The position numbers were made by a program, and so were the translations under genes. The notes under the pieces are model-generated. The model made no database searches and was not told the DNA's origin. It saw only the letters and a program-made list of their open reading frames with translations. Positions 9,284 through 20,100 of a stretch of 21,023 bases of DNA are shown piece by piece. The stretch spans positions 1 through 21,023 of the forward strand of contig WTXI01000504.1 of the NCBI GenBank assembly GCA_022376515.1, in the 5' to 3' direction. The first letter of the stretch is position 1, and each line of letters begins with the position of its first letter. The stretch is from Lactifluus volemus (taxonomy: Eukaryota; Basidiomycota; Agaricomycetes; Russulales; Russulaceae).

Positions 9284-12200
9284 ATGTCTGCATCATCGTC
9301 CTCCCTCGAATCTCTCATCCACTCTCTCATCCCTCAGTCCAGGAATGATCAGGTCGTATTTAATGACCTTGTTGCTCATTGTAGTGATGTATTATCTAGG
9401 TTAGCGATGCCGTTCATATTGTCCACTCTTCGATTGACATAAGGAATCCCTAGCCACATAGGTCAAAGTCGCGAAAGGGATATCGGTCACCTGGCAGACC
9501 TTGTCAAACGCCGCCGTACGCATATGATTTTATCTTGCTACGATTCTACTTGATGTATGCGTCTGGTGTCAGTTGTGCAGAGTCGTCCTGACGGTGTTTC
9601 ATCCGTACAGTTCGCAAATTTGTTATCTAGACTACTCGAACAGGTGCACCTGTCCCTGGTGGATGCGCAACTTGTCACTAAACATGCGTACAGCCAGTTC
9701 TATCGCGCAAATATGATTCCATCTTGTTCCTCCACTCCCTCGCATCCTCTACGCGAACACCTCTATTTACACCTTCCTTCCTCCCTTCCCTGGCGCCATC
9801 ACCTCCCATTTCTTCTAAGCATACACCGGTCGTTTCGCCGATCGATGCAGCATCAGCAGCGCAACCACCACCACAGAAAAAGCTTAAATCTAAAGCAGAG
9901 CTTTTGCGAGAGGTTCGCGCCCGATCCGGTATGGTTCCTGCCGATCGGTTAGGGTGACCTACTCATCATATGAGGGATAGGGTATCCACAGATTCCAGAA
10001 CTTGCTCTCCTGAGAGACGCCTTATATCTTCTCCAAGGGATATCAGGAAAGCACGTGCGGTTTGCGACTGGGAAAGATAGAGGGACTGAGATGAGCCTTC
10101 TTTCTCAGAAGACTCTGTGCGCTTGAAATTCATGCATATCTTGTACTTGACTGTTCTTGACTACTTCTCCTAGGGATATCATATATCGACTCCGACGAAG
10201 CAGCTAATATACAAACTATCCGAAGTTGGGCATTTATATATTCGTGTCGATCACTTCATCCGAGAGCGGGAAGCGAGACCTGGGATTGGGATGATTGAAC
10301 AGAGTCTCTGTCATCACTTGCAATCCCAGCTAACCGAGTACTATCGCCTCATAGCTATCTTGGAGTCACAGTTGAATATCTCCACGCTCACGATCAGAAT
10401 ACCCAATCATCACAAGCTACCATGTCAATGGAACCAGACATTCGAACCGAGGAGAGCGGTTTGACTCTCAGGCGACTAGATGTATGGGTTAATGAGTGGA
10501 GACTGCGGATGCGGATGATGAGTGTTTGTGTAGAAGCCGCTAAAGGTACACGCATATGCCGCGTTCTTCGATTATTTTTTTCACTGACGCTCTTAAGACA
10601 CGCACGGAGGCGCGCTTGTCAACCTCATTCACAGCTACACTGAGAATGGTGACCCTTTGTACGCAAATTCACAGACCAACTTCTTGAAGAGGCAAGTGTG
10701 CTTCAGAGCCGTTTTTTAAAGTTCGCTGAAAAGCCTGTCAATCAAAGGTTTCTAAACCCTTCTTCGAGACTTTACAAAGGTGGTTGTTCTCAGGGGAATT
10801 GTACGATCCCTACTTGGAATTTTTCGTTTCTGTGGATCCTGAACTTGCCCATCTACAATATGTATATCCATCCTCTCTTTCGACAGGCGCTGGGATTATG
10901 GCGGGCGACAGCGGCTTCAGCGGCCTCAGCGCAGATCATGACGATCTCACCGGAGAACGCGAAAGTGGTCTTCGACTGTGGCAGGCCAAATACAAATTCA
11001 GGCAAGAGATGTTACCAGCATTTGTTGGGGAAGGATTCGGTAACAAGGAAAGCTGGCCTATTCGTGCATGCCTAAATTTGTTAACCCCGATCGTATTCGC
11101 AGATCTTCTCGACAGGGAAAAGTCTGAATTTCATTCGGTATAGTTGCCACGACACTGATTGGTTCGCCACTCGCGAGAAAATGAGCAATACCGACGGTAG
11201 TGAGCTACAAGTACAAGCACGTCTGCTGTTGTCTGATTGAAAGAAGCCCTACAGTACAGTGATATTTTCGGGCTTGAGCGTTCGATAGACACCGCCTATC
11301 GAATAGCCAGCCAGCGATTGTTCGACATATTCTTTGACAAGTTTCGGTTGCTAGACCATCTCCGGGCTCTGAAGAACTACTTGCTCCTAGGACATGGTGA
11401 CTTCGCGGAGCAGCTCATGGAAACGATTGGGTAAGCCAACCTTCTGGGATACCGCCGCATCACCGAGACCTCAAATTTCTTAGACCAAGCTTGTCAAAAC
11501 CAGCGAACTCATTGTATCGGCACAATCTGACAGCCACACTGGAAACAGCTATCCGTTCGTCCAATGCTCAGAAAGATCCACCCGATGTTCTTCGACGACT
11601 TGACGCTCGCATGCTCGAGTATAATCAAGGTGAAATTGGCTGGGATGTATTTACTCTGGAATACAAAGTCGACGCACCGTTGGATACGGTCCTTGATCCG
11701 GACTCAATGGTCAAATACCTAAAATTGTTCAATCACCTCTGGAAAATGAAGCGGATTGAAGGTACCATGACGAAAGCATGGGTGAGAACAGCGAGTGCTA
11801 CGAAGGCTTTTGTACGACTTCCAGGTGAGTTTGACAACACTTTAGTTGGGCAATGATTGACGTCGGGAATCAGAGCTGGAGCCAGAATGGCACAAAATCC
11901 GCTTGATTACAGCGGAAATGATTCACTTTATACGACAGATGGGTGCTTATTGCTATTTGGAAGTCATCGAGTGTTCGTGGAAGGCTGTCATGGATTTCGT
12001 CAACGAGAAAGAAGGCGACCTGGATGCACTTATCAGTGCGCACCGCGTATATTTGGATCGCATGGTGAAGAAAATATTGCTCATTGGACCTAAGGCCGGT
12101 AGAGAGGTTAGTCGTTCATCGTATTTTCACAGACATTGACTCCCACTGCTTTCAGGAGACTCTGCTCAATCAGGTTAGAGAAGCGTTCTCACTTATTCTG

Positions 12201-12623
12201 GGTTTTTACGACGCAACAGTGAGTGGTTAAATGATACGTGGTCTTCGAAGAATGACGACTCTATGATGCAGGAACACTTCTACAATCTTTGCATGACCGA
12301 GTCTTCTCGCCGAGACGGTGAGCGCGATCAAACACGCGTAAGTCCAAAGCTTGGTGATGACTTGAACCAAACCAACCAACCCTCGTGAACAGGGGATCTA
12401 CACTGCAGTCGACAAGCAAATGGGCCAGCAGCAACCAGAAGCTTTACTCAATGGCTTGCGACAGTGTAAGGAATACGGGACTTCCTTCTCAGAGAAAGTC
12501 CAAGTCATTCTTCATGCACTGCAGACGCATGTAGACCTTGACTGTCGATTTTTGGGTATCCGGCTGTCTTTCTCAGAATTCTATCGTGCCAAGAAAGACT
12601 CACAGGCGCAACCTAAATCATAA
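9284..12623 (+). CDS. SPC98: Gamma-tubulin complex component 3 (GCP3/Spc98/Alp6), 15 exons
   Basis: GCP3 pairs with GCP2 and gamma-tubulin to nucleate microtubules at the spindle pole body. Exons: 9284-9399, 9454-9515, 9573-9643, 9694-9928, 9981-10116, 10174-10545, 10598-10691, 10748-11047, 11103-11196, 11244-11430, 11484-11824, 11874-12106, 12156-12218, 12272-12337, 12393-12623 (about 870 residues; human about 907). Family landmarks: LALLRDALYLLQGISGK; SGLTLRRLDVWV; GELYDPYLEFFVSVDP; KNYLLLGHGDF; SSNAQKDPPDVLRRLDARML; GWDVFTLEYKVDAPL; LECSW-like IECSW; and a final FRFLGIRLSF-type block. The SNAQ-DPDVLRRLD and GWDVF-L-Y-VD-P blocks are GCP3- rather than GCP2-like. The frame breaks at 10174 (short G run), between about 10370 and 10390, and at 10656-10658 (T run), each by one missing base. 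The intron at 10692-10747 is GC-AG. The donor at 11048 appears to be GA rather than GT. Confidence 0.92.
10692..10747 (+). other. GC-AG intron in GCP3
   Basis: The exon ends in GAG and the intron opens GCAAGT, the usual sequence of GC donors, then closes AAAG before GTTTCTAAACCC. Splicing here joins FTDQLLEE to VSKPFFETLQRW in frame. No GT donor nearby keeps the frame. Confidence 0.8.
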
Positions 12624-12756
12624 TAGCTTCGTTTTAACCGGTTATGTGTACAACAAGCTTCGTGTCACTACGAGAAATCTACGCGCTACTCCATACAAAT
12701 ACATTAGCAAATACAAACCTACCAGTAATCTGTAGCACGCGCGATTAACTGCTCGC
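12624..12756. other. Convergent 3' spacer between GCP3 and the copper ATPase
   Basis: Only 133 bp separate the TAA of GCP3 (12621-12623) from the TAG of the minus-strand ATPase (12757-12759). Both 3' UTRs must lie here or overlap. No open frame or structured RNA was seen. Confidence 0.6.
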
Positions 12757-15700
12757 CTACTGTGGCGGCTTATACCACCTCAACATAAGAGAACTACAGA
12801 TGACTGAGACCGAACTGATGCGTACTCCAACGTGAGCGAGGTTTGGTTGATATGGGAATGAGACGACTTACGACAAAGCCATGGCAAGTGAAGCCCAGAC
12901 GGGATCAAGGCGGATGTGCTTAACGGGGTAAAGGACGCCTGCCGCAATCGGAAGCGCGGCTATGTTGTAAACCAGCGCCCACAACTGATGTATGTCTGTG
13001 GTCAGCGTATATTTTCCTCTATCTCTGGTGTCACTCACAAAGTTGAGCTTGACCCGCCGAAACACAGTGGCAGATAGATCCACTAAGGTCAGAATGCTAC
13101 TGAGATCCGATGAAACAAGGATAAACGAGGCACTCGAGAGCGCCACATCGCTTCCCGACCCAATCGCTATGGCCACGTCGGCTGCGGCTAGCGCCTTTAG
13201 AATGGTCAACTCCGTCGAGCGACTGCTGAATACTTTCAACACCCACCGGCGCATCGTTGATGCCATCCCCAACCATAGCAACCACGCAACGGTTGTTTAA
13301 TCTCATCCCAGATAAACTTCTAAATTTTGATCTCTGCTTCTTCGGAGCGTTCTCTTGAAGCCAACGAACCTTGTCCGCCTAATCATCAACAATTGTCAGC
13401 AGGTAACTAGCGAAGTATCACCCAAGGTTTCACCTTTTCGTGAGGTAATACGCCCGCGATTACATTAGATTCAGGAATGCCTACTTGCTTCGCCACGGAC
13501 TTTGCAGTCGCCACGTCATCACCGGAAATCATCCAAGTTGCTAACTTCTGGGACTGTAGGTGGGAAACCACGGCTTTGGCGTCAGGTCGGAGGGGATCTG
13601 TAACAGCAAACAAGAAGAGAATTTTGAATGGGCTAGCCTTCGATGCTTCTGCCGCATCGTCTCGGCGAACAGCGAGTAACACAACACTTTTTCCCTCCGA
13701 TTTCCAGGACTCCAGCCGGTCAGCGAACTCTGTAGGAACGTCTGCCCCATGTTCTGCCATCCACGCCTCGTTTCCGACGGCCACTGAACATCCCACATCT
13801 TTGAATGTAGCCTTGAGTCCCCGCCCTGGGACTTCTTCAACAGAGCTGGCCGTATGAAGAATGGCATGGTTAAGCTCGCAATACGAACGAACGGCAGTCG
13901 CAAGAGGATGGGAACTAGATGCTTCAATCTCGGCCGCCAATCCAAGCACGACTTCGCGACTCCATGGGCTTTTGTTACACAAATCCCCAGTGTCTGCGAC
14001 CGTCGGCTGTCCGCCTACCGTTAGGGTCCCCGTCTTATCAAAAATGACGGCGTCGAGCTGCGCGGCCTCCTGAAAGGCCTCGCCGCCTCCGCGAGCCAAG
14101 ATTCCAAACTTCGCGGCGATACCGGAGCCAACGAGAAGAGCGGTTGGAGCTGCAAGTCCAATGCCACAAGGACATGCTACGACAAAGACGGTGATAGCGA
14201 ACTCGAGGGACCACAGCGCTAGTGAAAATGGTTATCAACAAACAGCTCTATATCGAAGAGAAGAAACTCACGCCATCCCCCTACGTCTTTATCAAGGTAG
14301 CTACGTGGGAGTACGTTGCCCAGTCCTAGACTAAGCCATACGATCCAAGTAAGGAGGGCAAGTAGCGTGACCACAGGCACGAAATAACCCGTTAAGCGGT
14401 CGGCGAAGCGCTCGATGGGCGCTCTTTTTGTCTGGCTATCTCTGATTACTTTGATGACATGATCAAGCCTATACTTGGGTGAGAATCGCATGATTTGACA
14501 TAAATGAAGGCACTGACATGGTCTTGCCCTCTGCCACATCTATTCTCACATCTACAGCCTGACCAATGTTAATAGTTCCCAGGAGTACATGATCTCCGGA
14601 ACCCTTCGTGATTGGTTTAGATTCCCCTGTCACCGCGCTCTCATCGAACAGAGAGGGACCGGAGACAACGATACCATCAATCGCAGGTGTGGCTCCTTTT
14701 GGCACCCGAATTACATCGCCAACTTCCAGGAGATCTGCAGGGACTTTCTGTACTTTGGAACCGGGCTTCGCTATTTGAGCCGCTGTATCTGTATCTGTGT
14801 CTCCGTTTTCTATGTCGTGATCTTCGCTGGGAAAGCTGGAAAGTAGTCTCTTCTCGTCTGCCAAACCCACAACGAACGCTTCTGCTGGCTTCAACTTTGC
14901 TAGGCTAGTAATGGCATCTCTGGTTCGACTCTTGGTATACGCCTCTATGTATCTGCCTGGCCTGGGGTCAGACGTGCTCCTCACTACGACGGGAAAGAGG
15001 CGTACCAGTGAGTAGAATCATCGTTAGGAAGACAACGGAATCAAAGTAAGTTGATGTATCGGCATGGCCATCTGGAGATGGTGAACTCGAGGCTGCGAGG
15101 ACTAGCAAAACGATCGAGGAGAAATAGGCCACTGAGACTCCAGATGATACCTGCCATAGCGAGGATACTTGAATTAGCAAACAACGGCGTGGCTGGCGTG
15201 TGGTGAAGACACGTACCAGCAAATTCATACTTCCAAAACGAAGAAAACGCTTCCATACAGGCGTGCGACTTCCCCTTCTCCATAGAGCATGTATCTCCTT
15301 CAAACTTCGCCTGTGGAAGCCTCCAGCGCTATAGAACATCGCCGGCGTAGCCAAAAAGAACAAGGACCATTGAATCCGTGATGAATTTCCCGTCCACATC
15401 GGCTCCATCAAAAAATTTCTGACAGAGTTCTTCGGTGATGCTAGGCTCATAAAGAAGATACCAATGACGAAAGTGGGAACAGCAATGATAGCAGAAACCC
15501 CGAGGCGGTAGAGGAGCCGACGTTTTTCCCTTGCCTGTACGGACAGAGCGCGGTCCTCAAGAGAGGGGGGTTTATGTACTGTGACCCGGAAAGGGGGTTG
15601 TTGGAGGACACGATGGCGGAGACAATGTCACGTATGGTGAAGGTGGGTGGGGATGGGTCATAAGTGAGACGAAGAATGGGATCCCGGAGAGTTAGTGGTT

Positions 15701-16905
15701 CTTTGCATACAATCCAACTCATTTTGCTGAGGCATTGCATAACCTTTTCAGGACAATGGCTGATGGGAATCTATTAGAGTCTTCGAAAAAAAATTTCTGT
15801 TACGATGACTTACTCGCAGAACATGCCCTCTACGTGCAGAGCAACAGTACGTCTCCCCAAGGCAGTGTTTGGAGTATCCGACGTCGTTTTGACAGGCTCC
15901 ACGGTGACCACAGATGTTTCGAATCCTGCGGATTCAATAACTTCCTGCACTTCCTTGATTATATTCCTGCTTTCAACGACCAAAGACGCAGAATTTCCGA
16001 TGAGATCGACCGAAACATCTTCGACTCCCTCCAACTCGGAAAGTAACTTGGTGACGGTGAAGAACAAGAGGCACAAGTCATCCCCGCTACAGTGAGAGTG
16101 ACACGAAGGGACCCGTTCATTTTCGACGTTTGTTGGTTCTAGGTTTGAGGGGAGTACTGATACAACTTCAGCTTCATATCCTAAGCTTCTAATAGTCTCA
16201 AGTACGTCCTCTGCGATAATATGGTTATACAAGGTGGCGGTGGCTGAATTTCCGAGAAGCGAGACGGACACGTCATGCACGCCAGAAAGTCCGGACAATG
16301 CCTGAGCCACCGTCGTTGTACACGATGCACAAGTCATTCCGCCGACAGAAAGCGTGAGAACATATGATTCGTCACTGGCGTAATGTGACGTATTGACGGT
16401 CGCGCCCAGAAAAGGATGGACTTTCTCTATGGATACAGGTTGCTGCTGCGAGTGTTTTGAGGATGTCCCTGCTTCTGCTATTTCTAGTATGTCAGGCTTG
16501 CTTTTGAAGTCGTGCTGACAAACATGGCATTGTTCCAGATGCTTCTTAACTTTACGCGAGGGTATTGAGAAAAAAAAGGCGATCAGGTGGTCGCTCAAGG
16601 TCCCCGTTTGTGGTGTCAGCAATATCGAAGCCGGAATCTTCAATCGCCCTCCGTGATAATGAGAGCTGACAGGGAGGTAGGATGGTCTACGGTTACGCAT
16701 TGAGACAGAATGGATACGTGGACGGAATAGGGCGAAGGGGAGAGTCGCTTGAAGCCTCCTTGATGGTATGAACGCAACTTTATTTTATTGAGAACAGATT
16801 AGCTGATCTGGTGGTGGGGAGTATAAGTAACGGAAGGTACCTTCCACAATGGAGGTTGGAGATGAATATTGTTGTTGTAACTTGATCGCGGTTATTCGCC
16901 GACAT
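12757..16905 (-). CDS. CCC2: Copper-transporting P1B-type ATPase (Ccc2/ATP7-like), 11 exons
   Basis: This enzyme pumps Cu(I) into the Golgi lumen to load secreted cuproenzymes such as Fet3-type oxidases and laccases. Exons (5' to 3'): 16905-16841, 16777-15814, 15759-15217, 15150-15006, 14956-14518, 14468-14272, 14218-13434, 13378-13247, 13194-13039, 12984-12872, 12814-12757 (about 1,200 residues). Four N-terminal HMA domains carry HCGSC, GMTCASC, GMTCASC and GMFCDHC. Catalytic motifs follow: TGES (VTGESKPITKG), the membrane Cys-Pro-Cys at 14166-14174, DKTGT at 14025-14039, SSHPLA, and GDGINDAP at 13253-13270. The C-terminus ends RWYKPPQ. The ATG at 16905 (MSANNRDQVTTTIFISNLHC) is chosen because it restores the first HMA domain; a later ATG at 16700 only opens a shifted frame. 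Six single-base indels interrupt exons 2 and 3 (near 16752, 16647, 16570, 16129, 16058 and 15593). With them corrected, both exon lengths are exactly in phase. Confidence 0.93.
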
Positions 16906-17161
16906 TGAGGCGGAGAAGCTTGGTGGAAAGAGATGTTGAAAGAGGGAGATTATGACTTATTAATACTGAAAATCGGTGTCCGCAGAATTGCCTCATTATT
17001 TGCCTCACTGAGCCGGGTGGAGTAGAGAGGCAATTGTGCGTGCATGAGTACACCAGACACCCCGTTTGGGGTCCTCGGTGCCTACCCGCTTGTCCGCTTG
17101 GCAAGTTGAAGATCCGACATTGATCTGACTCGACCAACCTCGCAGACAGTCTTTGAATCGA
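16906..17161. promoter_or_regulatory. Divergent promoter between the copper ATPase and Vip1 (256 bp)
   Basis: The region lies between the ATPase start (16905, minus) and the Vip1 start (17162, plus). An AT-rich stretch near 16950-16970 could serve as a core element. I found no motif I could firmly call a copper-responsive site. The assignment is by position. Confidence 0.55.
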
Positions 17162-20100
17162 ATGCATTGGGATAGACCATCCCGCGTCTCGCTGTTGCAT
17201 ACAACTGATAGGCATTCATCCCGCTCTAGCTCCATTCTAGCTAGATCTTCCACACCGTCCCCTACAGGTTCTCACACATCCGATCTATACTTTGGAAATG
17301 AGCCCCCGAAGCCGACAATCGTCCTAGGTATATGCGCAATGGACATTAAAGCTCGGTCAAGGCGATGAGGGAGATTCTCACACGCCTCGTGGACAGAGCG
17401 AGAGGAACCGTCGAGGTCAAAGTTTCGGAGATAAAGTCATCCTTGACGAGGGTGAGCCGAGATCCGTCTGATATGCGCGCCTCTTTTTGATATCTCGGTA
17501 CTTTTCGCTGGCAGACGTTGAAAATTGGCCAAGATGCGACATTCTCATTTCTTTCTTCTCTACAGACTTCCCCTTAGACAAAGCAATATCCTACGTAAAG
17601 CTTCGCAACCCTTTCTGTATCAATGAGCTTTTGCCTCAAGCTATTCTCTGGGACCGTCGCTTAGTGGGACAGGTCCTGGATCATGTCCAAGTACCCACTC
17701 CAAACAGGTTGGAAGTGGTCTCGCGACGGTGGACCCAAGGTCAACGACGAACTCAAAGAATATATGAAAGCCAGGATTGGCATTGAGCTAGACAACTTCC
17801 GGGTTATCCCAGAAGTGACTCTGCGGGAGGACGGCAACGCTATTATAGCCCATGGTCAAGTATTAGAAAAACCTTTTGTGGAGAAACTGTGAGCGGCGAG
17901 GACCATAACGTTTACATATACTTTAGGGACGGTGGTGGTCGCCGTCTCTTCAGAAAGGTAAGCCACTGACGTAACGGGTATTATCTTTGATGGTGGTGAA
18001 ACTTGTTTTCAGGTTGGAAACAAAAGTAGTGAACTGGATCCCGGATTAATGCACCCGAGAACCGATGGCTCTTACATATATGAAGAGTTCATTGATGTTG
18101 ATAATTCGGAGGACATCAAAGTCTATACCGTCGGTAAAGACTTATACCCATGCGGAGACACGCAAGTCTCCGTGGTTGACGGAGTCGTGAGACGCAATAC
18201 CGAAGGAAAGAGATCCGGTGAGCAAAGAATACTCCCTTTTGTCACGGGTCTCGCTTAGATTGCGTAGGTTTATCACACACCTAAATGACGCGGAGAAGTC
18301 CTGGGCGGTGAAAATCTGCCATGCGTTTGGCCAGAGAGTATGTGGCTATGATATGCTGCGCTGCGAAAACGGTACGCGGAGTCAAGTGATTGATGTCAAC
18401 GGCTGGAGTTTCGTTAAGGGCAATGAGTCCTATTACGGTGAGTATATTTGATAAACCACAAGTGTCAGGCGCCGGAATGATGTTCTTGCCTCTGCTCCAC
18501 CTCCTAGACAAAGCGGCTGAGATTCTCTCAGCCCTTGTACCCGTATTTCGACAGCTCCGGATAGACCGTTAATCAACTCCGAGTCTGCCACCCCGGAAGC
18601 GCCAACATGGCTACTGAAGGCGAACGTCACCGTCTTCCGCCACGCTGACCGGACTCCGAAACAGAAGCTCAAGTTTAATTTCCCCATTGGAGAAGCGTGG
18701 ACTCAGCCCTTTGTTACCCTCCTAAATGGCGAGAAGGAGGAGATTATACTACGTGAGAAAGAGCAACTTCGCCGTATCGCCGTTGCCGTAGAGGAGGCTA
18801 AACGACTGGGCGCGGACGGAGAAGACCTAAACAAGCTGACTCTCCTCAATAACGCGCTGTTTAGCAAGATAGAACTTCCTGGAACAAAGCGCAGCTCAAA
18901 CCGGTGTACTCGAAGAAGGCAGCTGGCCAACCAAGGAAACTGGTCAAATTGACGCTCGTATTCAAGTGGGGCGGGGAATTCACCCACTCCGCACGCTATC
19001 AATCCCGGGACTTGGGCGAGAATATGAAGAAAGACATATCTATAATGAGTAAGCATCTTAAACCTTTCTCTCGACGAACGTGCGTCGGGACTGAAGAGAG
19101 CGCGCAGACAGAGAGGTCCTAAACAATGTGAAGGTCCGTGTGTTCGCACAAAGATGACAAAGATGCCGCTAATTTTGCCTGTTTGGGGAATAAAGATATT
19201 TACGTCTTCTGAGCGCCGCGTCATTGCTTCCGCTGAGATCTTCGCCGCAACACTGCTTGATCAACATCAATCCTTGCTGTTGTCCGCGAGCCCAACCCCT
19301 GCACGCTCAGGAAGATCGTCTGCAGATGGCGTCTCTGGGCATACGATCACACCAAAGTCTTCGATGTCATGGAGAGAAATCCTAAACTCATCGTACGCAA
19401 GGACCTTCTGGACGACTCGAATGCCGCAAAGGACCTCATGGATGATGTGAAGAAGCGGCTCAAGATCTTGCTGCGACCTGGGGAGCCAGAAAAACGACCA
19501 GAACTGACGTGGCCAAAGAGCATGAACAAAGAGCCGGTGGAAGTTGTCAAGGCAAGCCTATTGTATACCCTTACAAAGGGAAAGACGGTTTTTAAGCTTG
19601 CGCAGGAAGTAATGGAACTCCTTAGCGGTTTCAGGACCATCATGGGTCGAAATTTTGATACGCTAGACGTGGAGAAGATCCAGGAACGATGGTAAGTTAG
19701 GTTGAGGTATGAACGTGCATCGGACCCGTCTTACTTTCGCCGAGGTGTTGCGGAGACGAGCCTTGGCTCTTCCGCGAACGTTGGGAGAAGCTTTTTGAAG
19801 ATTTCTGTGACGTAAAGCCGGAAAAATTTGATCCATCACGCGTAAGTGCGACTTCGACCTTATCTCATACTGTGTCTTTGTGAATCAGATTCGGTGTCGT
19901 CCAGGTATCAGAATTGTACGATACGATCAAATACTGTGCCCTCCATCACCGCACCTTTCTTTTTTCAATTTTCGACACGAGCGGTGGGCAGGACAATCAT
20001 CAGCCCCGTGATCGTAAACTCCACGAACTGTATGGTCGCGCTAAGGCTCTCTTTGACCTTGTGGCGCCACAAGAATATGGCATCGAGCCTGAGGAAAAGT

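Noticed and set aside
9076..9330. 84-codon minus-strand open frame in the divergent promoter
   Set aside because: It overlaps the GCP3 first exon and shared promoter, resembles no family and has no good context; most likely chance.
9284..12623. GCP2 (Spc97) instead of GCP3
   Set aside because: The SNAQ-DPDVLRRLD and GWDVF-L-Y-VD-P blocks and the C-terminal LSF-EFYRAK end are GCP3-like.
15810..16700. Start of the copper ATPase at the ATG at 16700
   Set aside because: It opens a frame shifted relative to the first HMA domain. The ATG at 16905 plus the 63-nt intron restores a conserved N-terminus once indels are allowed.
18142..18171. Programmed ribosomal frameshifting in Vip1 from paired +1/-1 shifts
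   Set aside because: The shifts lie at ordinary short runs with no slippery site plus structure, and many similar shifts occur across unrelated genes.
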